From the NCBI RefSeq assembly GCF_016625195.1, contig NZ_JACVUP010000016.1, positions 62,001 through 126,000 of the forward strand: a stretch of DNA of 64,000 nucleotides, in the 5' to 3' direction. How positions within the stretch are numbered: the first letter of the stretch is position 1; each line of letters begins with the position of its first letter. Below the pieces are notes generated by a model that saw only the letters and a list, made by a program, of their open reading frames with translations, did not search any database and had not been told where the DNA came from. The stretch is from Erwinia sp. S63. GTDB lineage: Bacteria; Pseudomonadota; Gammaproteobacteria; Enterobacterales; Enterobacteriaceae. Shown in pieces: positions 33,601 through 46,300 of the stretch. The translations under genes and the position numbers were made by a program.

Positions 33601-35580
33601 ATGTCTGACGACATGAAGAATATCAAGGGTTCGTCAGCTGGCGAACAGGGTGTACTCCGCTCCATGCAGGAGGTGGCGATGAACGATCAGGAAGCGAGCA
33701 GAATGCTGCGTACCTACAATATTGCCTGGTGGGGTAATAACTATTATGACGTCAACGAGCTGGGGCACATCAGCGTGTGTCCGGATCCGGATCAGCCGGA
33801 AGTGCGCGTTGACCTGGCGAAACTGGTCAAAGAGCGTGAAGCCGATGGCCAGCGTCTGCCTGCGCTGTTCTGCTTCCCGCAGATTTTACAGCACCGCCTG
33901 CGTTCGATTAACGCCGCCTTTAAACGTGCGCGCGAATCCTACGGCTACAAGGGTGACTACTTCCTAGTTTACCCCATTAAGGTTAACCAGCATAAGCGCG
34001 TGATTGAATCACTGGTGAACTCCGGTGAGCCGCTGGGCCTGGAAGCCGGTTCGAAAGCCGAGCTGATGGCGGTGATCGCGCACGCGGGTAAAACCCGTTC
34101 GGTGATCGTCTGTAATGGCTATAAAGACCGCGAGTATATTCGTCTGGCGCTGATTGGCGAGAAACTCGGTCACAAGGTTTACCTGGTGATCGAGAAAATG
34201 ACCGAAGTGCGCCTGGTGCTGGAAGAAGCGGAGCGCCTGAACGTGATCCCACGCTTGGGTATCCGCGCGCGTCTGGCTTCGCAAGGCTCGGGTAAATGGC
34301 AGTCGAGCGGTGGTGAGAAGTCTAAGTTTGGTCTGGCAGCGTCACAGGTGTTGCAACTGGTGGACATCATGCGCAAAGCCGGTCGTCTCGACAGCCTGCA
34401 ACTGCTGCATTTCCATCTTGGTTCGCAGATGTCGAATATTCGCGACATCGCCACCGGTGTGCGTGAATCGGCGCGTTTCTATGTTGAGCTGGCAAAGCTC
34501 GGCGTGAACATCAAATGCTTCGATGTCGGCGGCGGTTTGGGCGTGGATTATGAAGGTACGCGTTCGCAGTCTGACTGCTCGGTGAACTATGGCCTGAACG
34601 AATACGCCAACAACGTGATTTGGGCGATTGGTGATGCCTGCGAAGAGAACGGTCTGGAGCATCCGACGGTCATCACCGAATCCGGTCGTGCGGTTACAGC
34701 GCACCACACCGTGCTGGTCTCCAACATCATCGGTGTAGAGCGCAACGAATTCAGTACCCCAGTGGCGCCAGATGTGGATTCACCGCGTCCGATTCAGAGT
34801 CTGTGGGATACCTGGCAGGAGATGCACGAGCCGAACGTCCGTCGTTCGCTGCGTGAATGGCTGCACGATAGCCAGATGGATCTGTTTGACATCCATACTG
34901 GCTACTCTTCCGGTACTTACGATCTTGGCCAGCGCGCCTGGGCAGAGCAGCTTTATTTAAGCATTTGTCACTATATCCAGCAGCATCTGGATCCAAGCAA
35001 CCGTGCGCACCGCCCGATCATTGATGAGCTGCAGGAACGTATGGCGGATAAGATTTACGTCAACTTCTCGCTGTTCCAGTCAATGCCGGATGCGTGGGGT
35101 ATCGATCAGCTATTCCCGGTGCTGCCGCTGGAAGGATTGAACAAGATCCCTCAGCGTCGTGCGGTATTGCTCGACATTACTTGTGACTCCGACGGCACCA
35201 TCGATCACTACGTGGATGGCGACGGTATTGCCACCACCATGCCGATGCCAGAGTACGACATTGATAATCCGCCGATGCTGGGCTTCTTTATGGTCGGTGC
35301 GTATCAGGAAATCCTCGGCAATATGCACAATCTGTTTGGCGATACCGAAGCGGTTGACGTATTCGCCTTCCCGGATGGCAGCGTTGAAGTGCAGTTGTCA
35401 GATGAAGGCGATACGGTGGCAGACATGCTGCAGTATGTGCAGCTGAACCCGAACGATTTGATGACGCTGTTCCGCGACCAGGTCACACAGCAGAAGGACA
35501 TCGACGAAGAGCTGCGAGCACAGTTCCTTGAAGAGTTTGAAAGCGGCTTATATGGTTACACCTATCTTGAAGATGAGTAA
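33601..35580 (+). CDS. speA: Biosynthetic arginine decarboxylase
   Basis: 659 residues (E. coli 658). It is a fold-III alanine-racemase-type PLP enzyme. PLP Lys127 lies in YFLVYPIKVNQHKRVIESL; LGLEAGSKAELMAV, HFHLGSQMSNIRDI and CFDVGGGLGVDYEG line the barrel; the C-terminal active-site Cys region ITCDSDGTIDHYVDGDG is intact. It makes agmatine from arginine, which SpeB then turns into putrescine. The start is ATG 33601 (MSDDM as in E. coli) rather than 33589. A strong terminator follows. E. coli has speB next; here 24.7 kb intervenes. Confidence 0.97.
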   Translation: MSDDMKNIKGSSAGEQGVLRSMQEVAMNDQEASRMLRTYNIAWWGNNYYDVNELGHISVCPDPDQPEVRVDLAKLVKEREADGQRLPALFCFPQILQHRLRSINAAFKRARESYGYKGDYFLVYPIKVNQHKRVIESLVNSGEPLGLEAGSKAELMAVIAHAGKTRSVIVCNGYKDREYIRLALIGEKLGHKVYLVIEKMTEVRLVLEEAERLNVIPRLGIRARLASQGSGKWQSSGGEKSKFGLAASQVLQLVDIMRKAGRLDSLQLLHFHLGSQMSNIRDIATGVRESARFYVELAKLGVNIKCFDVGGGLGVDYEGTRSQSDCSVNYGLNEYANNVIWAIGDACEENGLEHPTVITESGRAVTAHHTVLVSNIIGVERNEFSTPVAPDVDSPRPIQSLWDTWQEMHEPNVRRSLREWLHDSQMDLFDIHTGYSSGTYDLGQRAWAEQLYLSICHYIQQHLDPSNRAHRPIIDELQERMADKIYVNFSLFQSMPDAWGIDQLFPVLPLEGLNKIPQRRAVLLDITCDSDGTIDHYVDGDGIATTMPMPEYDIDNPPMLGFFMVGAYQEILGNMHNLFGDTEAVDVFAFPDGSVEVQLSDEGDTVADMLQYVQLNPNDLMTLFRDQVTQQKDIDEELRAQFLEEFESGLYGYTYLEDE

Positions 35581-35595
35581 CTGTTAATGCTCTCA

Positions 35596-35620
35596 ACGGG
35601 CCCTGAACAGGGCCCGTTTT
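35596..35620 (+). terminator. Terminator of speA
   Basis: ACGGGCCC (35596-35603), loop TGAACA, GGGCCCGT (35610-35617), running into TTTT. Confidence 0.88.
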
Positions 35621-36296
35621 ATTTCCCTGCCATTCTATTTTCTTATTTCCCCATTTTTTATTTGAATTGTGATGAAGATCACTCTCAATAAATGTTAATC
35701 AGCCATTTATAACTCGCCCCTAAAATACGCCTTTTCTATCCCCTTCATTTTTATTCATAAAGAAAAAAATCCGCTGCGCTTCAGGCAGGAATATCCCTGC
35801 ATTAGTTACTGATTTTGTAAGGATTGGACAGCCAATCTGTTATGTTTTCTTATCGATGCATAATGAAAATTTAAACATTAATGATTGAATAATCCCTTTA
35901 AGAAACTATGTTTTTTGGCGCTTTTTGGAATCATACATTCCAGATCTAAAAAAATGAATTTTGCGATGTAATTATCTTTATCAGACAAATATGTAAAAAA
36001 TAATTCATTTAATTCAATGTGTTCGTTGTTTATTCATCTGTCAAGATTGGCACTAACTTAAATTTTTCTAGGAATTATCTGATTATTTTGTGAAAGTAAA
36101 ATAAGTTTACTATGGAAATTGATAGATTTAAACGATTGAAGTGGTGTTCGATCTTTACTGAAATCTATTTTGCAAACTGTAAGCTGTACGTTAGGCTTCA
36201 GTTAACGTGTTAAGTTTTATCGATGTTTCCCTTACATCTCACATGAGTAATCCTGACAGTTCAGGAGTATCAGTAAGTTGCGGAAGGGACCGTGAA
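35621..36296. other. AT-rich left border of the adhesin island
   Basis: About 680 bases, clearly more AT-rich than both flanks, with many A/T runs. No gene is credible: the frame open from ATG 36207 into the EAL gene has no ribosome site. This is the expected profile of a xenogeneic-silenced (H-NS-type) promoter region at the edge of acquired DNA, and it should carry the promoter of the EAL gene and perhaps the whole island. Confidence 0.5.
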
Positions 36297-36992
36297 ATGA
36301 GCAATCAACCTGAATACATTTTCTTGCTGGAACCCGTTCACGGTAAAGCCGGCGAGTTGATTGCATGGGAATTGTTAACCCGATTCTCAGATGATGCAGA
36401 TATTAATAATAAACGTAACCCTGGCAGGGAAGAAGGGTTCTTCAGTCGGCTTCCTGCTGACGAAAAATGGCAGTTATTCCTCCACCAGATCGGAAAACTT
36501 ATTCAGCTATACCAGGAAGGGTTTGATCAGATAGTCAGTGTAAATGTGGATAGAGATATCGTTGCCGGTGTTTTTGAAGATGCTGAAATACAACAAAAAC
36601 TGGCGAAGCTAACGTTGTTGCGTTTAGAGATATCCGCCTTCTTTACCGCGCGATTTAACAGCGCAGACCTGATGATATTAAAAGGTGTTGCGAAAGTGAC
36701 ACCCGCCCCTTTATGGCTTGATGGCTTTGGTCCGGGTTATTCCAACCTGACCATGCTTGATAGCGGAATATTTGAAATCGTCAAGATTGACAAGAGGTTT
36801 TTTTGGCAATTTGGCGACGGTCACATTTTTGACACGCTGCTCAGCCACCTCAACCAATTATGCAAAGGCGTGATTGTTGAAGGTGTTGAGAGCCCATCAC
36901 ACCTCGATTTGCTGGCGCATAAAGCGATCTACGGTATGCAGGGCTATCACTGGAAGAGTGTCTATCTAAATGATTTTCTTAAGCAATCCTGA
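36297..36992 (+). CDS. EAL-domain protein with altered metal site
   Basis: 231 residues, a bare EAL domain with no sensor or membrane part. EAL motifs in order: the E-x-L-x-R motif as ELLTR (25-29), Asn83 in SVNVD, Glu111 in LRLEIS, Lys163 in VKIDK, Glu195 in VIVEGVE, and QGY at 215-217. The usual DDFGTGYS is DGFGPGYS (142-149): the second metal-binding Asp is Gly143. It may therefore be a weak or inactive phosphodiesterase that binds cyclic-di-GMP or acts by protein contact, as YdiV does. The start ATG 36297 has GGAAGGGA upstream. Lying just before the adhesin operon, it is a candidate regulator of it. Confidence 0.8.
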   Translation: MSNQPEYIFLLEPVHGKAGELIAWELLTRFSDDADINNKRNPGREEGFFSRLPADEKWQLFLHQIGKLIQLYQEGFDQIVSVNVDRDIVAGVFEDAEIQQKLAKLTLLRLEISAFFTARFNSADLMILKGVAKVTPAPLWLDGFGPGYSNLTMLDSGIFEIVKIDKRFFWQFGDGHIFDTLLSHLNQLCKGVIVEGVESPSHLDLLAHKAIYGMQGYHWKSVYLNDFLKQS

Positions 36993-37031
36993 GTTGGTTC
37001 GGGTTCGGCCACTACAATCGGGGTAGGAAAA

Positions 37032-37211
37032 ATGTCTAGGAATGGGTTCATTGCATTCAATTTAATTTGTGCTCGCCCTATGGAAAATAAAGACATTTCC
37101 CCCTTTGTTGCGCTGAAAAATAAACCCAACCCTTGCTCTGGATGGAGGCTTAACACGGCTCAGCGCGATTTCATCATGAGTTTGTATGAGATCGACCAAG
37201 AGAAGAAGTGA
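37032..37211 (+). CDS. Hypothetical 59-residue protein between EAL gene and adhesin
   Basis: ATG 37032 to TGA 37211, with TAGGA just upstream. The product opens MSRNGFIAFNLICARPMENK and has a charged end (SLYEIDQEKK). No transmembrane segment, no known motif. It is 39 bases after the EAL gene and is followed by a terminator-like hairpin, so it would be the last gene of that transcript. It could be a genuine small regulator or a chance frame; I do not recognise it. Confidence 0.4.
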   Translation: MSRNGFIAFNLICARPMENKDISPFVALKNKPNPCSGWRLNTAQRDFIMSLYEIDQEKK

Positions 37212-37238
37212 ATAGTCATCAGATTATTCGCCATTGAA

Positions 37239-37267
37239 GCCGGTATCTAAGGATGCCGGGCGTTTTT
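37239..37267 (+). terminator. Terminator or attenuator just before the adhesin gene
   Basis: CCGGTATC-taa-GGATGCCGG (stem with one G-U pair) is followed by GCGTTTTT, ending 35 bases before the adhesin ATG. So short a gap leaves little room for a separate promoter, so this may be an attenuator that adhesin transcripts read through. Confidence 0.6.
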
Positions 37268-37301
37268 ATGGAATTTAATAACTGCGCGGGATTTCGATAA
37301 C

Positions 37302-40300
37302 ATGAATAATATCTCTATCACTCCTAAAGGTGGGACGGTTGCTTCTGAAGTCAGTGGCAGCCAGGTCAATTTATCTGCGCCAAGCGTAGTTAAACTTCAC
37401 CTTAATCAATCAGATATTAAGTCTTTCACACGCAATGGTAATGATTTAGTCGTCACCACAAAGTCTGGTGAGGTCGTTGTTATTCATAACTTTTACACCG
37501 CAGCTGGCGACAGCGATTTGGTCCTGCAGGACGACAAAGGCGCGCTGTGGTGGGTCGAAGATCCAGGCACTGATGGCTTTCAGTACGTCAACATCGACAG
37601 TACCGAAGGGCTGTTAGCTGAGAACACCACCAATGACGGCACGATTGCCGCCTTCGGTATCGGTGGTGCGGCGCTGGCAGGCTTGGGTGCGATGTTTGCT
37701 GGAGCTTCCGGCGGCGGTGGCGGTAATGCGCCCGTCAATGACGGAAGTACCGGCGGCGGTAATACGGGTGGCGGTAACACTGGCGGCGGCAACACCGGAG
37801 GTGGCAATACTGGTGGTGGTAACACCGGTGGGGGCGATACGACACCTCCGGCCGTGGTGACTAACCTGGTGGTCAGTGATAACGTCGGCCCTTATCAGGG
37901 GGCGATCACCACGGGTTCAGTCACTGATGACAACACTCCAACCTTAAGTGGCAACGGCGAAGTCGGGGCCATTATTCGCGTTTATGATGGCACAACGCTG
38001 TTGGGCTCCACGGTAGTGGGCGCGAATGGTACCTGGTCTTTCACCACCCCAACTCTGGCAGACGGGTCCCACAGTCTGACCGTGACGGCAACCGACGCTG
38101 CGGGTAACACCAGCGCAGCCAGCGATCCAATCAACTTCACAGTAGATACCACCGCACCCGAACCCGTCACTGATTTGACCCTGGATAATAACGCGGGCTC
38201 CGTGGTACTTCCGATCGCCAATGGCGGCTCTACCAATGACACCACACCAGTACTGAGTGGTAAGGGCGAAGCAGGCAGCATCATCACCATTCGTGATGGC
38301 GATACTATCCTCGGCAGTGTCACTGTTGGCAGCAACGGTAACTGGACCTTTACCAGCCCAGAGCTTGCGCAGGGCAGCCATACGCTGAGCATTACTGCTA
38401 CCGATGCAGCAGGTAATACCAGCGCTGCCACCACCATTACCTTCACAGTGGATACCGAAGCGCCCGTTGCGGCAACCGATCTTTCCCTGAGTGGTGAAGC
38501 GAGTGCCCCTATCACTCCGAACGGAACCACGGATGACAGCACGCCAACGCTCGGTGGACGTGGCGAAATCGGCGCAGTCATTAGCGTTTATGATAACAAC
38601 ACCCTGATTGGCACCGCGGTGGTAGGCAGTGATGGCACCTGGAGCTTCACTACGCCAGCACTGAGTAATGGCTCACACAGCCTGACAGTGACCCAAACTG
38701 ATGCGGCAGGTAACGTTAGTCCTGCCTCTGATGCGTTTGATTTCACGGTGGCGGCTGGATTACCACCGGCAACGACTTCGCTGGAAATCACGGATGATTC
38801 AGGCAACACATTGGTGCAGTTGAGCAATGGTGCCAGCACGCATGACCAGACACCGACATTAAGTGGCCTCGCCACGGCGGGCGCCACTATCACGTTGTAT
38901 AACGGCGACCAGGTGATTGGCACAGCTGTTGCGGATGCCGACGGGCAGTGGAGCTTCACGCCAGCTGCGTTGGCGGATGGGACGTACAGCTTCCACGCCT
39001 CTGTGTCCAATACCGATGGATCCGTGTCGCAAACGCCAATTATTGTGATCACTATCGACACTGTTGCACCTGCAGCAGCAGCCGGCTTGCAGCTGAGTGA
39101 CAACGACAGCGGAACCGTGCAGCCGATTGCCTCAGGGGGAGCAACCAATACCACTCACCCAGTGCTGAGCGGTACAGCGGAACCCGGCAGCACCGTTACC
39201 GTTCGTGATGGTACCACCGTGCTTGGCACGGCCACCGTGGGCAGCAACGGTAGCTGGAGCTTCACTTCACCCACACTCTCAGAGGGAAGTCATAGCCTCA
39301 CCACTACCGTGACCGATCCTGCTGGCAATACCAGCACAGCATCGGATCCTATTACCTTCACGGTTGACACTCAGGTACCGGCGGCAGCCAGCAATGTGGT
39401 GGTGACAGATGATGTGGGTGCAAGCACCGGGCCGTTAACCGCAGGGGCAACCACCGACGACAACACCCCGACACTCAGCGGTAACGCGGAAGCGAACAGC
39501 ATCGTAAAAATCTACGACGGCTCGACGCTACTGGGCAGCGTGGCGGTAGGCAGCAATGGCAGTTGGAGTTTCACTACGCCAACGCTAAGTAACGGCAGCC
39601 ATACGTTGAGTACTACAGTGACCGATGCAGCGGGCAACGTGAGCCCAGCGACCACTGGATTTAATATCATCGTAGATGCGGGTGTGCCTCCCACCACCAG
39701 CACTTTGCAAGTCACTGATGACAGCGGCAATACCCTGAAAGTCTTGTCAGATGGCTCCAGTACGCATGATAAAACACCGGTTCTGAGTGGCCTGGCCGCA
39801 GCCGGGGATATCATCACGCTTTACAACGGGACCACTCTGTTGGGCAGCACCACGGCGGGGTCGGATGGTCAATGGAGCTTCACCCCGACTGCGCTGGCTG
39901 ATGGAACTTATGCATTCCATGCCGTGGCGACCGACAGCACCGGAAACCCGACCAATTCCGTTACCATCAATATCACCATCGATACCGTCGCGCCTGCAGC
40001 GGCAGGCGATCTGCAACTCAGTAATAACAACGGTAGTACTGTTACGCAGATATCGGCTGGCGGCACCACCAGTGACAACACGCCAGTGCTGAGCGGCACA
40101 GCTGAACCAGGAAGCATCGTCACCGTCAGCGATGGTAACAATGTACTCGGGACTGCCACCGTGGGCAGTAATGGTACCTGGAGCTTCACCTCCCCCGCGC
40201 TCAGTGATGGCAGCCACAGCCTGACCACGACGGTCACTGATGCGGCAGGCAACACTGGTCCTGCTTCTACACCTATTACACTGACCGTAGACACCACACC

Positions 40301-43300
40301 GCCTGCGGCCGTCAGCGACCTGGTGGTCACCGATAACGTGGGTGATTCACAGGGTGCGTTGGCATCGGGTGATATCACCGATGACAACACGCCAACGCTA
40401 AGTGGTAACGGTGAACCGAACGCGCTGCTAAGTATCTATGACGGCACCACCCTGCTGGGCAATGTAACCGTCAATACCGATGGCACCTGGGCTTTTACTA
40501 CTCCAACACTGAGTAATGGCAGCCATACTTTCACCATCACCGCCACTGATGCCGCCGGTAACGTAGGACCAACCAGTCCGCCGTTTACGGTGAATATTGA
40601 AGCCGGATTGCCAGCAGCCACCGCGTCGTTGCAGGGGGTCGATGACAATGGCAATACCATCGAGCCGTTGACCGATGGTGCCAGTACCAATGACCCTACG
40701 CCTGTGCTGATTGGTGTTGCGAGTCCTGGGAATATCATCACCTTGTATGACGGCGGCACACTCCTTGGTAGCACTACGGCTGGCAGCAATGGCCAATGGG
40801 TATTCAGGATCGGTACGCTGTCGAATGGTGCGCACTCGCTGCACGGCACCATTACTGATGCGGCTGGCAACGTAACGCAAACCGCCACGCTCAATATCAC
40901 GGTGGACACCATTGCACCGGATGCCGCGAGCGGCTTGCAGTTGAATAACGATGCGGGCAGTACCGCCGTCCCTATCACCACAGGTAGCGTCACTAATGAT
41001 GCTACGCCAGTGTTGAGCGGTAGCGCAGAGGCAGGTAGCGTGGTCACCGTGCGCGACGGTAACACCGTACTGGGAACCGTAACGGTCGGCAGTAACGGCA
41101 ACTGGACTTTCACTACCCCGGCACTGGGTGAAGGCAACCACAGCCTGACCACGACCGTGACGGATGCGGCGGGCAACGTCAGCCCGGCTACGACGCCGAT
41201 CACTTTCAGTGTGGATACCACCGCACCTGCTGCTGTGAGTGGCCTGGTGGTAACCGATGATGTGGGCAGCAGCACCGGCCCACTGACATCGGGCGCAACC
41301 ACCGACGACAGCACGCCTACCCTGAGCGGTACCGCGGAAGCGGGCAGCGTCGTGAAAGTTTACGATGGCACAACCCTGCTGGGATCGGCTGCAGTTGGCA
41401 GCAATGGCAGCTGGACCTTCACGCCAGCGTCACCGCTGACTAACGGTCAACATAACCTCACCACTACAGTGACGGATGCCGCAGGTAACGTTAGCCCTGC
41501 GTCGCCGGCCTTCACCGTCAACATTGATGCGGGTGTGCCTGCTACCAACGATCTGATCGTGGTGTCGGATGACAGTGGCAGCACTATTGTGCAGTTGACG
41601 GATAACTCCAGCACTCATGACACCACTCCGGTGTTAAGTGGTCTGGCGGGGGCGGGTGATCTGATCACCATCTTCAATGGCACCACCGTACTGGGTACGG
41701 TGACGGCGGGTAGCAATGGGCAGTGGAGTTTCACGCCATCTGCACTGGTAGACGGAACGTATGCCTTCCACGCTCAAGCGACGAATCCAACTACCGGCGT
41801 GGTGACCGATACTCCAACCATTAACGTCACTATCGACACCGTTGTGCCAACGGCACCAACCGATGTTGGGCTGACAAATGGGGATGGGGATCCAATTCCA
41901 TCAGGCTCGAGTACGAACACCAATACGCCTACCCTGACCGGAAGTGGCGGTGAGCCAGGCAGTACCGTGACCATCTCTGATGGCACCACGGTGATTGGCA
42001 CCACCACAGTGGGTGGCGATGGCACCTGGACCTACACCACCCCCCCTCTGAGCGACGGCAACCACAGCCTGACTTCAACGGTTACTGACCCGGCAGGCAA
42101 CACCAGCCCGTCCTCAACACCTGTGACAGTGACGGTGGATACTCAGCCTCCGGCAGCGGCAGGCAATGTCCAGCTCAGTAACGACGGGGGTACGCCGATT
42201 ACTTCCGGCGGTAGCACCAATGACAACACACCAACGCTGAACGGTACGGCTGAACCGGGCAGCACGGTGACGGTTTCTGATGGCGGCACGGTACTGGGTA
42301 CCACCACGACGGGAAGCGATGGTACCTGGAGCTATACGCCTGGCACGCCTCTAAGTGATGGCAGCCACAGCCTGACGACAACCGTCACGGATCCGGCTGG
42401 CAATACTGGACCATCAAGCACGCCAGTCATTGTCACCGTCGACACCACAGCACCAGCCGCGGCAACAGGTGTGCAGCTGAGCAATGACTCCAGCGGCACG
42501 GCGGTACCGATCACCAACGGCACCACCAATGACACCACACCAGTACTGAGTGGCCGAGCAGAACCTGGCAGCACCGTCAATGTTTCTGACAATGGTACTG
42601 TTATTGGCTCCACCACGGTGGGTAATGACGGCAACTGGAGCTTTACGCCAACTTCACCGTTGGGTGATGGCAGCCACAGCCTCACCACCACGGTAACTGA
42701 CCCTGCGGGCAATACGGGTGCGGCAACCACGCCAATTACCGTCACCGTTGATACCACCATCCCTGCGGCACCGGGTGGTGTGGCGCTGAGCAATGATGAG
42801 AGCGGCACCCCTGTACCGATTACTTCTGGTGCGGCGACCAATGATGCCACGCCAGTCCTGAGCGGCTCCGCAACGGCAGGCAGCACGATTACCGTCTCCG
42901 ATGGCGGCACGGTGTTGGGTAGCGTGGTAGTGGGTAGCGGTGGTACCTGGAGCTATACTCCAACGACTCCGCTAGGCGAAGGCAGTCACAGTATTACTGC
43001 GACCACCACCAGCCCGGCTGGCAACACCAGTGCGCCATCCACGCCAATCGTGATCACGGTTGATACCACACCACCTGCAGAGGCGAGTGGTCTGCAGCTA
43101 AACAATGATACCAGCGGTACACCAGTCCCTATTGCCGCAGATGGCACCACCAATGACACCACCCCAGTTCTGAGTGGTACCGCCGAACCGGGCAGCACGG
43201 TGACCGTTTCTGACAACGGCACGGCGATAGGTACGGCGACTGTCGGCAGCAACGGTAGCTGGAGTTTCACGCCAACTACGCCTCTGGAAGCGGGTTCGCA

Positions 43301-46300
43301 TAGCCTGACGACCACCGTGACCGATCCGGCCGGCAACATAGGTCCGGAAACCGCACCCATTACCTTTAACGTCGACACTACGCAGCCTGACCCTGCGAGT
43401 GGACTGGTGTTGAACAATGACACCAGTGGTACGGCGGTACCGATCACCAATGGCGCCACCAATGACACCACACCGGTGTTAACCGGCTCAGCCGCCGTTG
43501 GCAGCACCGTTACCGTACTGGATGGCACCACCGTTCTGGGCACCGCGATTGTGGGAGCAGGTGGTACCTGGAGCTTTACCACACCGGCGCTGAGCCAGGG
43601 GGATCATAGTCTGACTACGACGGTGACCAGTCCGGCAGGTAATGTCAGCGAGGCTTCACCAGCCATCACCTTCACCGTGGATACGCAAGCACCAGCAGCA
43701 GCAGGAGGGCTGCAGTTCTCTACAGACGATGGCACACCGATCGCCGCGGGCGGTTCAACCAGTGATACCACGCCAACCCTGAGCGGTACGGCAGAACCGG
43801 GTAGCACGGTTTCTATCTCTGAAGGCACCACATTGTTGGGTACGGCAGTAGTAGGCAATAATGGCACCTGGAGCTTTACGCCCACGACTGCACTGCCAGA
43901 GGGCAGCCACAGCATCACCACCGTGGTCACTGACCCAGCAGGTAATAGCAGTGCGCCAACCTCTGAGGTGATTGTCATTGTCGATAGCACCTCTCCGGGG
44001 GAGGTCGGTGACCTGCAACTCAGCAATGATTCAACGGGTGTGGCGGTGCCTATTACCGAAGGCAGTGCGACCAATGATGCCACGCCAGTCTTTAGCGGCA
44101 TCGCTGAAGCAGGCAGCACTGTTACCATCAGCGATAACGGCACTGCAATCGGTACCGCGATTGTAGGCAGTGATGGCAACTGGACCTTTACACCTGCCTC
44201 AGCGCTGGCGGAAGGCAGTCATAGCCTGACTGCCGTTGTCACGGATTCCGCTGGCAACTCTGGCACGGCTTCGACGCCATTTACCTTCACAGTTGACACG
44301 ATTCCACCAGCAGCCGCGCTGAATGTGACACTAAGCAATGACAATGGCAGCACGCCATCGCCAATCACTTCTGGTGGATCAACCAACGACACCACGCCTC
44401 TGCTGAGAGGTTCAGCTGAAGTAGGCAGTATCATTACCGTGCGTGATGGCACCACTGTACTTGGTACTGCGGTAGTGGGGTCTGATGGGACATGGAGTTA
44501 CTCAACGCCGACCCTGAGCCAGGGCCAGCACAGCCTGACCGCAACGGTGACGGATGCGGCGGGTAACAGCAGTGCTCCGTCTACGGCCATCACCTTCAAC
44601 GTGGATACCCAGGCGCCGTCTGAAGCCACCGGCTTGCAACTGAGCAACGATAACAGCGGTACCGCTGTACCGATTGCGGCAGGCAGTGTGACTAATGACA
44701 ACACGCCAGTGCTGACGGGCACTGCAGCGGTGGGCACGACCGTTACCGTTTCTGACGGCAGTAATGTGCTGGGCACCGTAGTGGTCGGCGCAGGCGGTAC
44801 CTGGAGCTTTACGCCAACCATCGTGTTGGGCGAGGGCGCACACAGCCTGACCACCACCGTCACCGATAGCTCAGGTAACGTTAGCGCACCATCGGCGGCC
44901 ATTGCCTTCACTGTGGATACCACACCACCGACAACGCCAGTTGTGACCAGCCTGAGCAACAACAACAGCGGTACAGCCGTGGTGTTCACTGCGGGCAGCA
45001 CCACCAATGACTCAACACCAGTGGTGCGTGGTACCGGCGAAGTGGGCAGTACGGTGACTATCCGCGATGGCAGTACCATTTTGGGTACGGCGATTGTTGG
45101 CACCAACGGCATCTGGCGCTTCGAACCGACAACGGCGCTGGGCCAGGGTTCTCATACCCTGACCGTTACCGCGACGGATACGGCGGGCAACAGCAGTGCC
45201 GCATCAGCAGGCATTACCTTCAGCGTGGATACCATTGCCCCTAACGCCATTGATAATCTGGTGGCGAAAGATGGCAGCGGCAATACTCTGACTGGCGTTA
45301 CTAATGACAGTACGCCAGCGCTGAGCGGTACGGCGGAAGCGGGCAGCATCGTCAAGATTTACGACGGATCTACCTTGATTGGATCTACGCAAGCCAGCGG
45401 GACGGGTGCGTGGAACTTCACCACTCAACAACTTACTGATGGCGCGCACAACCTGAGTGCTACCGCGACGGATGCTGCGGGCAACGTCAGCGCAACCGGC
45501 AACGTGGTGACAGTGACTGTGGATACCACAGTACCGGCCACGCCTGAGTTTGTGGTGAATAACAACAATGCCTCACCAGAAGTGCCGGTGGCGAATGGGG
45601 GTTATACCAACGACAACACGCCAGTACTGAGCGGTACAGCAGCGGCCAATAGTCTGGTGACCATCTACGATGGCAATACCGCCATTGCTAGCGTCACCAC
45701 CGATGCGCAAGGGGCGTGGAGCTTCACGACCGCCGTTCTGCCAGACGGTGCGCATCCGTTGAGCATTACGGTAACCGATGCGGCAGGTAATGTCAGTCCG
45801 GCTTCGGCTGTGGTAACGGTGAATGTCGATACCGTCATTCCAGAAGTCGCCCAAGGTGTGACGGTCAACAATAACGAAGGCAGCACGCTGGTGCCGATTG
45901 CGTCTGGTGGCGCAACGAATGACACCACGCCAGAGCTGACCGGTACTGCCGAAGCGGGCAGCATTGTTAAAGTTTACGATGGTACCGCGCTGCTCGGCTC
46001 GGTGGTTACCAACAGCAACGGAAGCTGGAGCTACACCACCGATACGCTACCGCAGGGGTTGCATAACCTGAGTGTGACCGTCAGCGATGCCGCCGGTAAT
46101 ACCAGCGCCAACTCGCCGGTGATTGCCATCACGGTGGATAACGTGGCGCCGGGTCAAGCCACAGGTCTGACACTCGCCAATAACAACAGCGGAACAGATG
46201 TCCCGATCGCCAATAATGGCACCACCAATGACAGCACCCCAGTGCTGAGCGGAACGGCAGAAGCGAACAGCACCATTATCATTTCTGATGGCCAGACCGT

